A DNA stretch of 64,000 nt from Streptomyces brasiliensis (GCF_014647875.1 NZ_BMQA01000006.1:1-64000), one strand, 5' to 3'. Counted from the stretch's first letter, positions 8,451 to 16,838 are shown. The notes: a model not told the origin generated them from the sequence alone. Numbers and translations are program-made.

Positions 8451-9887
8451 TCACACCGGTTCGAACAGGATCTTCGTCGTGCCCGGGTCGGCCTGGGCGA
8501 GTCGGACGCGGAGACGTTCGCCGAGGGGGAGGGGGTCGGTGGCCCGGATGTGGCCGATGACCGCCGGGGACACCAACTGCACCGTTCCGTGGGTGGGTTG
8601 GCGTCGCTCCACCTCCACCACGCACCCGTCGAACACCTCCCCGACCCGGTCCTTGAGCAGGGCCGCCTCGACGATGTCGACGCTCTCCCGCTCGACCGTG
8701 CCCGCGCGTCGGGAGCCGTCGGCCATCTGCTTGGGCAGTGCGTCGAGCCCGGCGAGCACCCAGCCGGGCGGGGTCTGCCCTGCGGCCGCCGCCAGGCAGA
8801 TCTCGGCGGCGTAGCGGTCGGCGAGGCGGCGCAGCGGGGCAGTGCAGTGGGCGTACGGCGCGGCGACGGCGGCGTGTGTGGTGATCGTCGGCAGGGCGCC
8901 GTCCCGGAAGACCGTGTAGCCGGCGCCGCGCAGCAGGGTCGTGCACTCCTGGAGGAAGGCCGCGTGCTCCGGGCGGTGCGGATCGAGGGAGCGGATCAGT
9001 GCCGCGTACGACACGTGGTGCGGCCAGTCGATGTGCAGGGCGACGGCCGTGCGGCGCAGACGGGCCACCGCCCCGTCCGGGGCGGCCGGGAGGGTGCGCA
9101 GAACGCCCGTGCCGTGGGCCAGCATCAGCTCCGCCGCCGCGAGGCCTGCGAGCAGGGAGACCTGGGCGTTCCAGCGGTCGGCGGGAAGCGTGGCGCGGTA
9201 GGTCAGCCGGTAGGTGTGGTCGACCTCCACGATCTCCTGCTCGGGCACGTTGAGCGAGATCCCGCCGCGCTCGGCCTCCCGCCGCTCGCGGGCCTCGCCG
9301 ACCTGTTCGAGCAGCGCGACCGGTTCCTCGGCGGTGCCGGTGTCGATCTGCTTCTGGACGCCCGCGTAGTCGAGCTTGGCCCGGCTGCGGACGAGGGCGC
9401 GGCGGACGTCGACGGCCCGGGTGCGTCCGTCGACGTCGAGGTCGACGGTCCACACGACGGCCGGGCGGGTCCGGCCGGGGAGCAGACTGGCGGCGCCCTC
9501 GCTGAGGAGGGTCGGGTGGAGCGGGACGCGTTCGTCGGGGAAGTAGAGGGTGGTCACCCGCCGGTGGGCCTCCGCGTCGAGCGCTCCGCCGGGTACGACG
9601 AAGGCGGCGACGTCGGCGATGGCGTAGCGCACGCGGTAGCCGCCGCCGTGCCGGGACAGGTGCATCGCCTGGTCGAGGTCCATGGAGGTGGGCGGGTCGA
9701 GGGTGAAGAAGGGGATGTCCGTGGCGTCGCAGGACGGCAGGACGGGCGCCTTCGCCGCTCGCTCGGCCTCCGTGAGCACGTCGGCCGAAAATGTCTCGGG
9801 CACACCGAGTTCGACACGCAGCGCGGCGAGCGCGGCCCGGAGCGGGGCCTCGGGGGCACCGGTCACGCGAATGTGGCGGCGGGGCAT
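8451..9887 (-). CDS. RNB-domain exoribonuclease
   Basis: A 478-residue RNase II/R-type protein. The RNB catalytic motif DPPTSMDLDQAMH near residues 62-74 supplies the acidic metal-binding residues for 3'-5' RNA hydrolysis. YAHCTAPLRRLADRY in the C-terminal part of the RNB domain is also diagnostic. It lacks the full N-terminal cold-shock domains of E. coli RNase R, like the shorter actinobacterial forms. It starts at the ATG of MPRRHIRV (9887). It probably acts in cytosolic RNA turnover. The 158 bases to the next gene downstream hold no recognised feature apart from that gene's promoter space. Confidence 0.9.
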   Translation of the reverse strand: MPRRHIRVTGAPEAPLRAALAALRVELGVPETFSADVLTEAERAAKAPVLPSCDATDIPFFTLDPPTSMDLDQAMHLSRHGGGYRVRYAIADVAAFVVPGGALDAEAHRRVTTLYFPDERVPLHPTLLSEGAASLLPGRTRPAVVWTVDLDVDGRTRAVDVRRALVRSRAKLDYAGVQKQIDTGTAEEPVALLEQVGEARERREAERGGISLNVPEQEIVEVDHTYRLTYRATLPADRWNAQVSLLAGLAAAELMLAHGTGVLRTLPAAPDGAVARLRRTAVALHIDWPHHVSYAALIRSLDPHRPEHAAFLQECTTLLRGAGYTVFRDGALPTITTHAAVAAPYAHCTAPLRRLADRYAAEICLAAAAGQTPPGWVLAGLDALPKQMADGSRRAGTVERESVDIVEAALLKDRVGEVFDGCVVEVERRQPTHGTVQLVSPAVIGHIRATDPLPLGERLRVRLAQADPGTTKILFEPV

Positions 9888-10032
9888 ACAGCGAGCGTAG
9901 GACCGGGGCGGGTGGGAGGCACCTCGTGTGCGGGGCGGTCCTCGCACTCGGAGCGGGCGCAAGCCGTGTACCGCGGCCGAGGCCCGGGTGCCGTACGCCG
10001 TACGCTGGCGCGGAGGTCTAGAGAAGGAGTTC

Positions 10033-10818
10033 GTGTTGCTTGTCCTGCTGCCGCCCTCCGAAGGCAAGGCGTCCTCCGGTCGTGGCGCCCCGATCCGGCT
10101 CGAGTCGCTGGCGCTGCCCGGGCTGACCACCGCCCGCGGGGCCGTCCTCGACGAGCTGGTCGAGCTGTGCGCGGGCGACGAGGAGAAGGCGCGCGAGGCG
10201 CTCGGGCTGAGCGAGGGTCTGCGGGGCGAGGTCACGAAGAACGCCGGGCTGCGCACGGCAGGCGCACGGCCCGCCGGGGAGATCTACACAGGCGTTCTGT
10301 ACGACGCGCTCGACCTGGCCTCCCTCGACCCGGCCGCCAAGCGGCGCGCGGCGCGGTCGCTGCTGGTGTTCTCCGGGCTGTGGGGCGCGGTGCGCCTGAC
10401 GGACCGCATCCCCTCCTACCGCTGCTCGATGGGCGTGAAGCTGCCCGGTCTGGGCGCGCTGGGCACGCACTGGCGTGCGCCCATGGCCGACGCTCTCCCG
10501 GAGGCGGCGGGTGACGGACTCGTCCTCGACCTGCGCTCCTCCGCTTACGCGGCGGCCTGGAAGCCGAAGGGCGAGGTCGCCGGGCGGACCGCGACCGTGC
10601 GGGTGCTGCACGCACCGACCCGCAAGGTCGTCAGCCACTTCAACAAGGCGACGAAGGGACGGATCGTGCGCAGCCTGCTGTCGTCGGGGTCAGCGCCCAA
10701 GGATCCGGCCCGGCTGGTCGAGGCGCTGCGGGACCTCGGGTACGTCGTGGAGGCGCAGGCGCCCGCCCGGGCGGGGCAGCCGTGGTCGTTGGACGTACTG
10801 GTGGACGAGGTTCGCTAG
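10033..10818 (+). CDS. yaaA: YaaA family peroxide stress protein (DUF328)
   Basis: A 261-residue protein with the YaaA/DUF328 signatures LVLLPPSEGK at the N-terminus and HFNKATKGRIVR in the C-terminal third. E. coli YaaA limits intracellular iron and protects DNA during hydrogen peroxide stress; the fold binds DNA. The GTG start at 10033 is chosen because GAGAAGGAG sits just upstream and family homology starts at LLVLLPP. An alternative TTG exists two codons later. Confidence 0.88.
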   Translation: MLLVLLPPSEGKASSGRGAPIRLESLALPGLTTARGAVLDELVELCAGDEEKAREALGLSEGLRGEVTKNAGLRTAGARPAGEIYTGVLYDALDLASLDPAAKRRAARSLLVFSGLWGAVRLTDRIPSYRCSMGVKLPGLGALGTHWRAPMADALPEAAGDGLVLDLRSSAYAAAWKPKGEVAGRTATVRVLHAPTRKVVSHFNKATKGRIVRSLLSSGSAPKDPARLVEALRDLGYVVEAQAPARAGQPWSLDVLVDEVR

Positions 10819-10894
10819 GGCCTCCGCTCGAGCATCGTTGCAGCATGCGCAATGACCTTTGCGTATGCTGCTTCCGCCGTGGAGGATGTGCGGC

Positions 10895-11521
10895 ATGCCC
10901 ACCTCCTCTGTGCTGGCTCTCGCGCCCGTCGTGCCCGTCGTCGTGATCGAGGACGCCGCCGACGCCGTACCGCTCGCGCGGGCGCTGGTCGCGGGCGGGC
11001 TGCCCGCCATCGAGGTCACGCTGCGCACCCCCGCCGCGCTCGCCGCGATCCGCGCCGTCGCCGCCGAGGTCCCGGACGCGGTGGTCGGCGCCGGTACGGT
11101 CCTGACGACGGGGCAGGTGGGCGACTGTGTCGCCGCCGGGGCGCGCTTCCTGGTGAGCCCCGGCTGGACGGACGTACTGCTGGAAGCGATGCGGGAGTCC
11201 GGGGTGCCGTTCCTGCCGGGGGTGTCGACCACGTCGGAGGTGATGGCGCTCCTCGAGCGCGGGGTGCGGGAGATGAAGTTCTTCCCGGCGCAGGCGGCCG
11301 GCGGCACGGCGTATCTGAAGTCGCTCGCGGGTCCGCTCCCGCAGGCCCGGTTCTGTCCCACCGGGGGCATCGGACCGGCGAACGCCCCGGATTACCTGTC
11401 CCTCCCCAACGTCGGCTGCGTGGGCGGTACTTGGATGCTTCCGGCGGATGCCGTGGCGGCCCGCGACTGGACGCGGGTCGAGACGCTGGCCCGGGAGGCG
11501 GCGGAGCTCAGGCGATCCTGA
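10895..11521 (+). CDS. eda: KDPG/KHG aldolase (2-dehydro-3-deoxy-phosphogluconate aldolase)
   Basis: A 208-residue class I aldolase of the KDPG/KHG family. The glutamate in IEVTLRT, the GAGTVLT strand, the Schiff-base lysine in REMKFFPAQAAGG and the PTGGI phosphate site are all present. It cleaves KDPG to pyruvate and glyceraldehyde-3-phosphate, the last step of the Entner-Doudoroff route, and usually also 4-hydroxy-2-oxoglutarate. The ATG at 10895 was chosen because GGAGG at 10881-10885 is well spaced for it; the ATGs at 10859 and 10886 are less suitable. No edd gene is adjacent. Confidence 0.9.
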   Translation: MPTSSVLALAPVVPVVVIEDAADAVPLARALVAGGLPAIEVTLRTPAALAAIRAVAAEVPDAVVGAGTVLTTGQVGDCVAAGARFLVSPGWTDVLLEAMRESGVPFLPGVSTTSEVMALLERGVREMKFFPAQAAGGTAYLKSLAGPLPQARFCPTGGIGPANAPDYLSLPNVGCVGGTWMLPADAVAARDWTRVETLAREAAELRRS

Positions 11522-11600
11522 TGACGACCTTGCCGAAGGCCGCGCCGCTCTCGTAGGAGCGATAGGCCGCCCGCACCTCCTCGGGACCGAAGCCGCATCC
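11508..11600 (-). pseudogene. Remnant: C-terminus of zinc-type NADPH:quinone oxidoreductase
   Basis: The last ~30 codons read GFGPEEVRAAYRSYESGAAF then GKVVIRIA, which is the usual C-terminal end of zinc-containing quinone oxidoreductases of the MDR family. Upstream of about 11600 the frame continues only into unrelated sequence, so the catalytic and NADP-binding parts are gone. The fragment overlaps the last 14 bases of the aldolase gene and abuts, head to head, a second gene remnant. Confidence 0.65.
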
Positions 11601-11610
11601 GCGCGGGATG

Positions 11611-11984
11611 GCACCGCGAGTGGTGAACCTGGCGGCGTGGGGGCGGCACATCGTGGAGAACCTGCGGGCGCGGGCCGTGCGCAGCCCGGATCCGGAACTG
11701 GACGCGCTGACCGCGGAACTCTCCGGGTACGTACCGCCCCACACTCCCGACGACAACTACCTCGGATTCGCCGTGCCGCTCCGACTGCGGTGCGCGGAGG
11801 GCGAGTTGCGGCTGCTGACCACACTGACGTCGTTCGCCACGGCCGTCGACGTCACTCCCCCGAGCTCTCGGCTTCGCTCGAGCAGGGGGGACCCCCAGCC
11901 GAGCTGCACCTGGAGGCGTTCCTGCCGGCGGACGCGGACAGTGCGCGCATCCTCAGAGCGCGCGCAGATGTGAGGTGTCGTTGA
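11611..11984 (+). pseudogene. Remnant: C-terminal MmyB-like domain of an XRE-family regulator
   Basis: The fragment begins at VVNLAAWGRHIVENLRARA and continues with SPDPELDALTAELSGYVPP, LGFAVPLRLRCAEGELRLLT and TLTSFATAVDVT. This is the MmyB-like ligand-binding domain found at the C-terminus of many actinobacterial helix-turn-helix regulators. The DNA-binding half is missing. After DVT a ~45-base palindromic repeat intervenes, and the expected continuation AELHLEAFLPADADSARIL resumes in another frame. The gene is therefore both truncated and interrupted. It overlaps the 3' end of the convergent RNase H gene. Confidence 0.7.
11853..11898 (+). repeat. Short Streptomyces palindromic repeat (copy 1)
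   Basis: The sequence contains CTCTCGGCTTCGCTCGAG flanked by CCCCC on the left and GGGGGG then ACCCCC on the right. I recognise this as a common short intergenic repeat of Streptomyces genomes. Here it is inserted inside the MmyB-like remnant and changes its frame. Related, more diverged copies lie at 37794-37833 and, inverted, at 41318-41358. Confidence 0.65.
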
Positions 11985-13206
11985 GGAGCCGCACGCTCGC
12001 GTTGCCGTCCGCGAAGTAGGCCACCGCCGACAGCGAGGCCGCCGACAGCTCCATGCGGAACAGGGACTCGGGCGGGGCGCCGAGGGCGAGGCGGACGAAC
12101 GTCTTGATCGGGGTGACATGCGTGACGAGCAGGACCGTACGGCCCGCGTACGCCGCGACCAGCTTGTCCCGGGTGGCGGCGATCCGGATGGCGGTCGCCG
12201 CGAAGCTCTCGCCGCCGGTCGGTTCGGCCTCGGGGTCGGCGAGCCAGGCGTTCAGATCGTCCGGGTGGCGCTCGCGCACTTCGGCGAAGGTGAGCCCTTC
12301 CCAGGCCCCGAAGTCCGTCTCGCGCAGCCCCTCGTCTATCGTCACGTCGAGGCCGAGACGGGCGGCGACGATGGCGGCGGTCTCCCGGGTGCGGGCCAGC
12401 GGCGAGGCGACGATGTCCTGGATGGTGCCGCGCCGGGCCAGCGCCGCCGCGACCCGCTCGGCCTGCTCCCGCCCGATGCCGGAGAGGGCCGGATCGGTGC
12501 CACCGCTGCCGGAGAACCGCTTCTGCGGCGTCAACGGGGTCTCACCGTGCCGCAACAGCACGAAGGTGGCGGGCGCTCCGAGGTCGGCGGAGGCGGACCA
12601 GCCGGTGGTCGTGGCGGACTCGGCGGCACCGGTGGTGGCTGCGGGCTTGGCGGCGCCCTCGGCGAGGGAACGCGCGGCACGTACGTCGGCGCCACCGTGC
12701 CCGGCTTCGGTCGCCTTCGTGGCCGGTGCGGACGCTCGGGCCGCCGGGTCCAGGGCCGCCGTCGAGTCCGCCGCCGACCACTGTTCGCCCCTGCGGCCGG
12801 CGTCCATCGCCTCGTTGGCCAGTCGGTCCGCGTGCTTGTTGCGCTCGCGCGGGATCCACTCCCAGGTCACGCGCTCGGGCGGGAAGATCCGGCTCGCCTC
12901 GGTCGCCAGCGGCTTCAGGTCGGGGTGCTTGATCTTCCAGCGGCCCGACATCTGCTCGACGACGAGCTTGGAGTCCATGCGGACATGGACCGTCGCCGAC
13001 GGGTCGAGGCCGTACGCCGCGCGCAGGCCGGCGATCAGGCCCCGGTACTCGGCGACGTTGTTCGTCACAACGCCCAGATACTCGGCGGCCTCCACGAGGA
13101 CGTCCCCCGACGCCGCGTCGAGCACCACGGAGCCGTAGCCCGCGGGCCCCGGGTTGCCCCGCGAACCGCCGTCCGCCTCGACGATGAACTCCCGCACGCC
13201 GCGCAC
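11953..13206 (-). CDS. Bifunctional RNase HI / acid phosphatase (CobC-like)
   Basis: A 417-residue fusion. Residues about 4-135 are an RNase HI domain (EADGGSRGNPGPAGYG, TNNVAEYRGLI, DSKLVVEQ, ERNKHADRLANEA) that cuts RNA in RNA:DNA hybrids. After an Ala-rich linker, residues about 210-405 are a histidine phosphatase domain with the RHGE motif (FVLLRHGETPLTP) and a C-terminal THVTPIK histidine. Characterised relatives (M. tuberculosis Rv2228c, S. coelicolor SCO2299) have both activities, and the phosphatase resembles alpha-ribazole phosphatase CobC of B12 synthesis. It is the last gene of a three-gene operon with the zinc-ribbon and Nif3-like genes. Confidence 0.93.
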   Translation of the reverse strand: MRGVREFIVEADGGSRGNPGPAGYGSVVLDAASGDVLVEAAEYLGVVTNNVAEYRGLIAGLRAAYGLDPSATVHVRMDSKLVVEQMSGRWKIKHPDLKPLATEASRIFPPERVTWEWIPRERNKHADRLANEAMDAGRRGEQWSAADSTAALDPAARASAPATKATEAGHGGADVRAARSLAEGAAKPAATTGAAESATTTGWSASADLGAPATFVLLRHGETPLTPQKRFSGSGGTDPALSGIGREQAERVAAALARRGTIQDIVASPLARTRETAAIVAARLGLDVTIDEGLRETDFGAWEGLTFAEVRERHPDDLNAWLADPEAEPTGGESFAATAIRIAATRDKLVAAYAGRTVLLVTHVTPIKTFVRLALGAPPESLFRMELSAASLSAVAYFADGNASVRLLNDTSHLRAL

Positions 13207-13225
13207 CCCTTACGTCCCGAAGCCT

Positions 13226-13969
13226 CTACAGACCCGACTCGGCCGTACGCACCAGGATGCGGCGGCAGTTCTCGCAGCGGACCACCGTGTCGGGCGCCGC
13301 CGCGCGGATCTCGTTGATGTCGGTGATGGCCAGCTCCTGGCGGCAGCCCTGGCAGGTGCGCTGGTACAGCCTGGCCGCGCCGATGCCGCCCTGCTGCTCG
13401 CGCAGCTTGTCGTACAGCTTCAGCAGGTCCGCGGGGACGGCCCCGGCGACGACCTCGCGCTCCTTGGTGACCGAGGCCACCTCGCGGTCGATCTCCTCGT
13501 ACGCGGCGTCCCGGCGGCCGTTCGCGTCGTCGATCTTCGCCTGCACCGAGGCGACCCGTTCGGTCAGCTCGCCGACACGTTCCTGCGCGGCCTCGCGGCG
13601 CTCCATGACCTCCAGGACGACGTCCTCGAGGTCGCCCTGCCGCTTGGCGAGGGAGACGATCTCGTGCTGGAGGTTCTCCAGGTCCTTCGGGGAGGTGACG
13701 GCGCCGGAGTCGAGGCGCTGCTGGTCGCGGGCGGCGCGCTGGCGCACCTGGTCCACGTCCTGCTCGGCCTTGGTCTGCTCGCGGGCGCAGTCGCTCTCCT
13801 CCGTCTGCGCGGCCACGAGGAGGTCGCGCAGCTGGGTGGCGTCCTTGGTCAGCGACTCGATCTCGGCGTGCTCCGGCAGGGACTTCCGCTTGTGCGCCAG
13901 TTGCTGCAGGCGTACATCGAGGTTCTGGACGTCGAGGAGTCGGATCTGGTCGGCGGGCGCGGCGTTCAG
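13226..13969 (-). CDS. C4-type zinc ribbon, coiled-coil protein
   Basis: A 247-residue protein. Residues about 30-180 form a long charged coiled coil and the C-terminus is a zinc ribbon with cysteine pairs (YQRTCQGCRQEL and VVRCENCRRILVR). This is the Rv2229c-type family found next to RNase H/phosphatase and Nif3 genes; function unknown, with nucleic-acid or protein binding inferred. No ATG or GTG fits: the best start is CTG at 13969, which overlaps the upstream Nif3 stop as CTGA and suggests translational coupling. Confidence 0.85.
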   Translation of the reverse strand: MNAAPADQIRLLDVQNLDVRLQQLAHKRKSLPEHAEIESLTKDATQLRDLLVAAQTEESDCAREQTKAEQDVDQVRQRAARDQQRLDSGAVTSPKDLENLQHEIVSLAKRQGDLEDVVLEVMERREAAQERVGELTERVASVQAKIDDANGRRDAAYEEIDREVASVTKEREVVAGAVPADLLKLYDKLREQQGGIGAARLYQRTCQGCRQELAITDINEIRAAAPDTVVRCENCRRILVRTAESGL

Positions 13970-14820
13970 TTGGGGGCTCCAGGGGTGTGCGTCGGGTTGG
14001 ACGCCGCGTGGGCGGTCCAGGGGTCGGTGACCGTTTTCGAGACGTGGACGCGCAGGTCCCATCCGTGCCGGTCGGAGATCTCGTCGAGCTGGGATGCGGC
14101 CAGCTCGCACCAGGGCCATTCGGTGGCCCAGTGCGCCGCGTCGAGCAGCGCGATCGGACTGTGGAGTACGGCCTCGGAGGCCGGGTGGTGGCGCAGGTCC
14201 GCGGTGAGGAAGGCGTCCACGCCGGCCGCCCGGACCTGGTCGAAGAGGCTGTCGCCGGAACCGCCGCTGACCGCGACCGTGCGGACGACCGCTTCCGGGT
14301 CGCCGGCGACCCGGATGCCCTGCGCGGTGGCGGGCAGCCGCTCGGCGGCGCGGGTGGCGAGTTCGCGGACGGTGAGCGGGTGGTCGAGCTCGCAGACCCG
14401 GCCGAGGCCGCGGCGGCCCTCCGGATCGGTGGGGTCCGGTACGAGGGGCCGTACGACCCGCAGGTCCAGCGCCCCGGCCAGCGCGTCACTGACGCCCGGG
14501 TCGGCCGTGTCGGCGTTGGTGTGGGCGACGTGCAGCGCTATGTCGTTCTTGATCAGCGTGTGCACGACGCGGCCCTTGAAGGTGGACGCCGCGACCGTCG
14601 TCGTCCCGCGCAGATAGAGCGGGTGGTGGGTGACCAGCAGGTCGGCGCCCAGCTTCACCGCCTCGTCGACGACGTCCCGCACCGGGTCCACGGCGAACAG
14701 GACCCGGGTGACCTCCTGGTCGGGGTCACCGACGACCGTGCCGACCGCGTCCCAGGACTCGGCCCGCTCGGCGGGCCACAGGGCTTCCAGCTCGGCGATG
14801 ACTTCAGACAGACGGGGCAC
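13966..14820 (-). CDS. Nif3-like dinuclear metal center protein
   Basis: A 284-residue member of the Nif3/YbgI family (GTP cyclohydrolase I type 2 superfamily). It carries the metal-ligand motifs LLVTHHPLYLRG and HVAHTNAD in the N-terminal half and DAAHWATEWP near the C-terminus. Family proteins form hexameric rings with two metals per subunit; the reaction is not established. The GTG at 14820 was chosen because homology begins with PRLSEVIAELEALWP. It heads the operon Nif3 - zinc ribbon - RNase H/phosphatase, an order also known in mycobacteria. Confidence 0.9.
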   Translation of the reverse strand: MPRLSEVIAELEALWPAERAESWDAVGTVVGDPDQEVTRVLFAVDPVRDVVDEAVKLGADLLVTHHPLYLRGTTTVAASTFKGRVVHTLIKNDIALHVAHTNADTADPGVSDALAGALDLRVVRPLVPDPTDPEGRRGLGRVCELDHPLTVRELATRAAERLPATAQGIRVAGDPEAVVRTVAVSGGSGDSLFDQVRAAGVDAFLTADLRHHPASEAVLHSPIALLDAAHWATEWPWCELAASQLDEISDRHGWDLRVHVSKTVTDPWTAHAASNPTHTPGAPN

Positions 14821-15019
14821 GGGGAAAAGGCTACCTGCCTGTTCTGCGGGGATGTACCGGCTCCGTGCCGGAAGGGACCGGTGGGTCCGCGCGCAGCACA
14901 TCCGTCCCCGTCTCCTCAGGCGAACCGCCGCGTGGCCACCCTTGCGGGTGAAACGGCCGCTCGCCGTTCCCACGTCTGTGCGTGCGAAAACTAGGTTCGT
15001 CGCCGGAGGTGACCGAACC

Positions 15020-16339
15020 ATGACGGCGTGTGCGATCGAGACCTCGGCTGCCGGTGAGGAAGACGGAATGCCGGAAGCGGGCTGCACCATCACGGCGGAC
15101 GGCGCCTACGCCGCACGCCTCGCGCTGGACGAGGGCTCCTGTTTCCCGGAGCGCTGGACCCTGGACGGCCCCGAGCCGTACGCCGTGCCGCTCCCTGGCA
15201 ACCAGCCCGAGGAGCCCGGCACCGAGGTGCAGCCGATGGGCGACGGACGCGTCCTGATCCACCGCCTGGTGGACGGACGGCACGCCTTCTCGCTGCTGTA
15301 CCCGACCGGCCCCGGCACCGGCGAGCTGCCGCTGGGCGCGGTCGGGTGCCCGGACCCCGCGACCCGGCTGCGGCTGCTGCCGCCGGCGCCGGGGGGCGCC
15401 TGCGCGTACGCCCTCGCGGTCGGCCCGCGCTCCACCGCGGTGTGGCTCGTGGCGGGCGGCACCTTCGGGCCGGAGCAGCTGGCGGAGATCCCCGGGCGCT
15501 GCTCGGGTGGGGTCTGGCTGGACCGGGCGGGGCGCATGCTGGCCCTGGACCGGGAGGTGGGCGGACGCACCAAGGCGGTCGTGGTGGACCTCGGGTGCGG
15601 TGGCGAGGTGTCCCCGTTGCTGCAGATCGCGCCGGACAGCGATGACCGGCTGCTGCTCGCCGACCCGGACAGCGGCCTGCTGCTCATCCGCTCGGACGCG
15701 CCCTCACCCGGACAGGAACGACTGGGCTGGGGTGTCCTGGGCAGCATGCTGCCGGTGCGCTTCCCGGAGAGCCTGCGGATTGCGGAGTGCGCGGTGACGC
15801 CGTTCGCGATCCAGCCGGGGCAGGTGCTGACGCCGGAGCACTGCATGGTGGCGCTGCGCGTCGACGGGGCGTTCGGCAGCTGGGTGGGGATGTGGCGCCC
15901 GTCCGAGCGGCATGTGCATCACCTTCCGGCGCCGGAGGGCTGGCTCACGGGGACGGGGCTGTGGACGGCGGACGAGGTGCTGCGCCTGCCGTACGCCACG
16001 GCGGAGGTGCCGTGCGGCGTGGCAGCGCTGGTGGTGCCACGGGCACCGGAGCCATCGGAATTCTCGGCGGGCGCGGCGGGGGCGGGAGCCTCGGAACCGG
16101 AGGGCCCCACTCTGCCGGGCCCACGGCCGGGAGGATCCGGACCGGCGGGCTCACGACCGAGGGGCTCCCGATCGGAGGCCTCCCCGCCGGCAGCCGCGGG
16201 CTCGGGCGCCTCTCGATCGGGCGGCGCGGAACCGCAGGACGCCGAACCGGAAGGGGGCGAACCGGACTCCGCCGGGCCGGTTGTGTCCCGTCCTGTGCCG
16301 CTCCGGGAGGCACCTCTGGGACGTCTTGTAACGAACTAG
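15020..16339 (+). CDS. Hypothetical protein with Pro/Ser/Gly-rich tail
   Basis: A 439-residue protein that I cannot assign. Residues about 20-330 are rich in beta-type sequence, with repeated hydrophobic/Gly patterns such as AYALAVGPRSTAVWLVAGG and DDRLLLADPDSGLLLI that suggest a propeller-like or WD-type fold. Residues about 345-439 are a low-complexity acidic Pro/Ser/Gly/Glu tail. There is no signal peptide or membrane helix. The ATG at 15020 follows GGAGG at 15005-15009. It is divergent from the Nif3 operon, about 200 bases away. Confidence 0.75.
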   Translation: MTACAIETSAAGEEDGMPEAGCTITADGAYAARLALDEGSCFPERWTLDGPEPYAVPLPGNQPEEPGTEVQPMGDGRVLIHRLVDGRHAFSLLYPTGPGTGELPLGAVGCPDPATRLRLLPPAPGGACAYALAVGPRSTAVWLVAGGTFGPEQLAEIPGRCSGGVWLDRAGRMLALDREVGGRTKAVVVDLGCGGEVSPLLQIAPDSDDRLLLADPDSGLLLIRSDAPSPGQERLGWGVLGSMLPVRFPESLRIAECAVTPFAIQPGQVLTPEHCMVALRVDGAFGSWVGMWRPSERHVHHLPAPEGWLTGTGLWTADEVLRLPYATAEVPCGVAALVVPRAPEPSEFSAGAAGAGASEPEGPTLPGPRPGGSGPAGSRPRGSRSEASPPAAAGSGASRSGGAEPQDAEPEGGEPDSAGPVVSRPVPLREAPLGRLVTN

Positions 16340-16435
16340 TGGCGGTCGGCGTGCCCGCCTGGATTCGGCCCGAGGTGTGCCGGTTAAACTCACCCGGCTG
16401 TAAGAAAGATCATGTTGACGGGGTGAATACTTCCG

Positions 16436-16588
16436 ATGAGCGACACCAGCACCACGCAGCCGCTGTCCGCCGGCTCTCAGGAGCCCGACGGTCACGGCAA
16501 GCACCGGGGCCCGGTCTCGGGCCAGGACGCCGACGCGGCAACGCACGGCCGCCACCGCAAGCCGGAGCAGGCCGAGTCGGCTGCCTGA
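16436..16588 (+). CDS. Small hydrophilic hypothetical protein (50 aa)
   Basis: A 50-residue ORF beginning MSDTSTTQPLSAGSQ and ending RHRKPEQAESAA. It is very hydrophilic, with a HGKHRGPVSGQDAD and HGRHRKP pair of basic motifs. Codon third positions are almost all G or C, like real genes here, and a strong hairpin terminator follows 13 bases after the stop. I believe similar small proteins occur in other Streptomyces, but this is from memory. The function is unknown. Confidence 0.6.
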   Translation: MSDTSTTQPLSAGSQEPDGHGKHRGPVSGQDADAATHGRHRKPEQAESAA

Positions 16589-16600
16589 ACAGTACGAGAG

Positions 16601-16632
16601 GAAGGGGGCCATCCGCACGGGTGGCCCCCTTC
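16601..16632 (+). terminator. Hairpin terminator after the 50-aa ORF
   Basis: GAAGGGGGCCA at 16601-16611 pairs perfectly with TGGCCCCCTTC at 16622-16632. It serves the small gene on the plus strand and probably also the convergent operon on the minus strand. Confidence 0.8.
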
Positions 16633-16652
16633 TGGTGTCACCGGCACCACGG

Positions 16653-16817
16653 TCACCGGCGTTCGAGCCCCAGCACCTCCGCCGCCGCGAACGTCTCCCC
16701 CGCCGGCCGGTCCGCATAGTGGGGGGTGAGCAGCTCGTCGAGTTCGTCGTAGTTGAAGGTGTCCTGCTTGCTGTCGAACTTCGCGCCGACCCGCGGCCGT
16801 TCGACGATCGCGACCAT
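16653..16817 (-). CDS. Small acidic hypothetical protein (54 aa)
   Basis: A 54-residue ORF starting MVAIVERPRVGAKFDSK and ending ETFAAAEVLGLERR. It has GAGGGG just upstream of the ATG and strong G/C third-position bias, which supports coding. It starts 22 bases downstream of the MaoC hydratase stop, so the two may share a transcript. It could be an independent small protein or the surviving C-terminus of a longer lost gene; I do not recognise it. Confidence 0.5.
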   Translation of the reverse strand: MVAIVERPRVGAKFDSKQDTFNYDELDELLTPHYADRPAGETFAAAEVLGLERR

Positions 16818-16838
16818 GCCGCCCCTCGAAGACTGTGC

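Noticed and set aside
16790..16820. Apparent frameshift in the 54-residue ORF
   Set aside because: Reading the bases against the overlapping plus-strand translation showed the frame is continuous; the first impression was a misreading.
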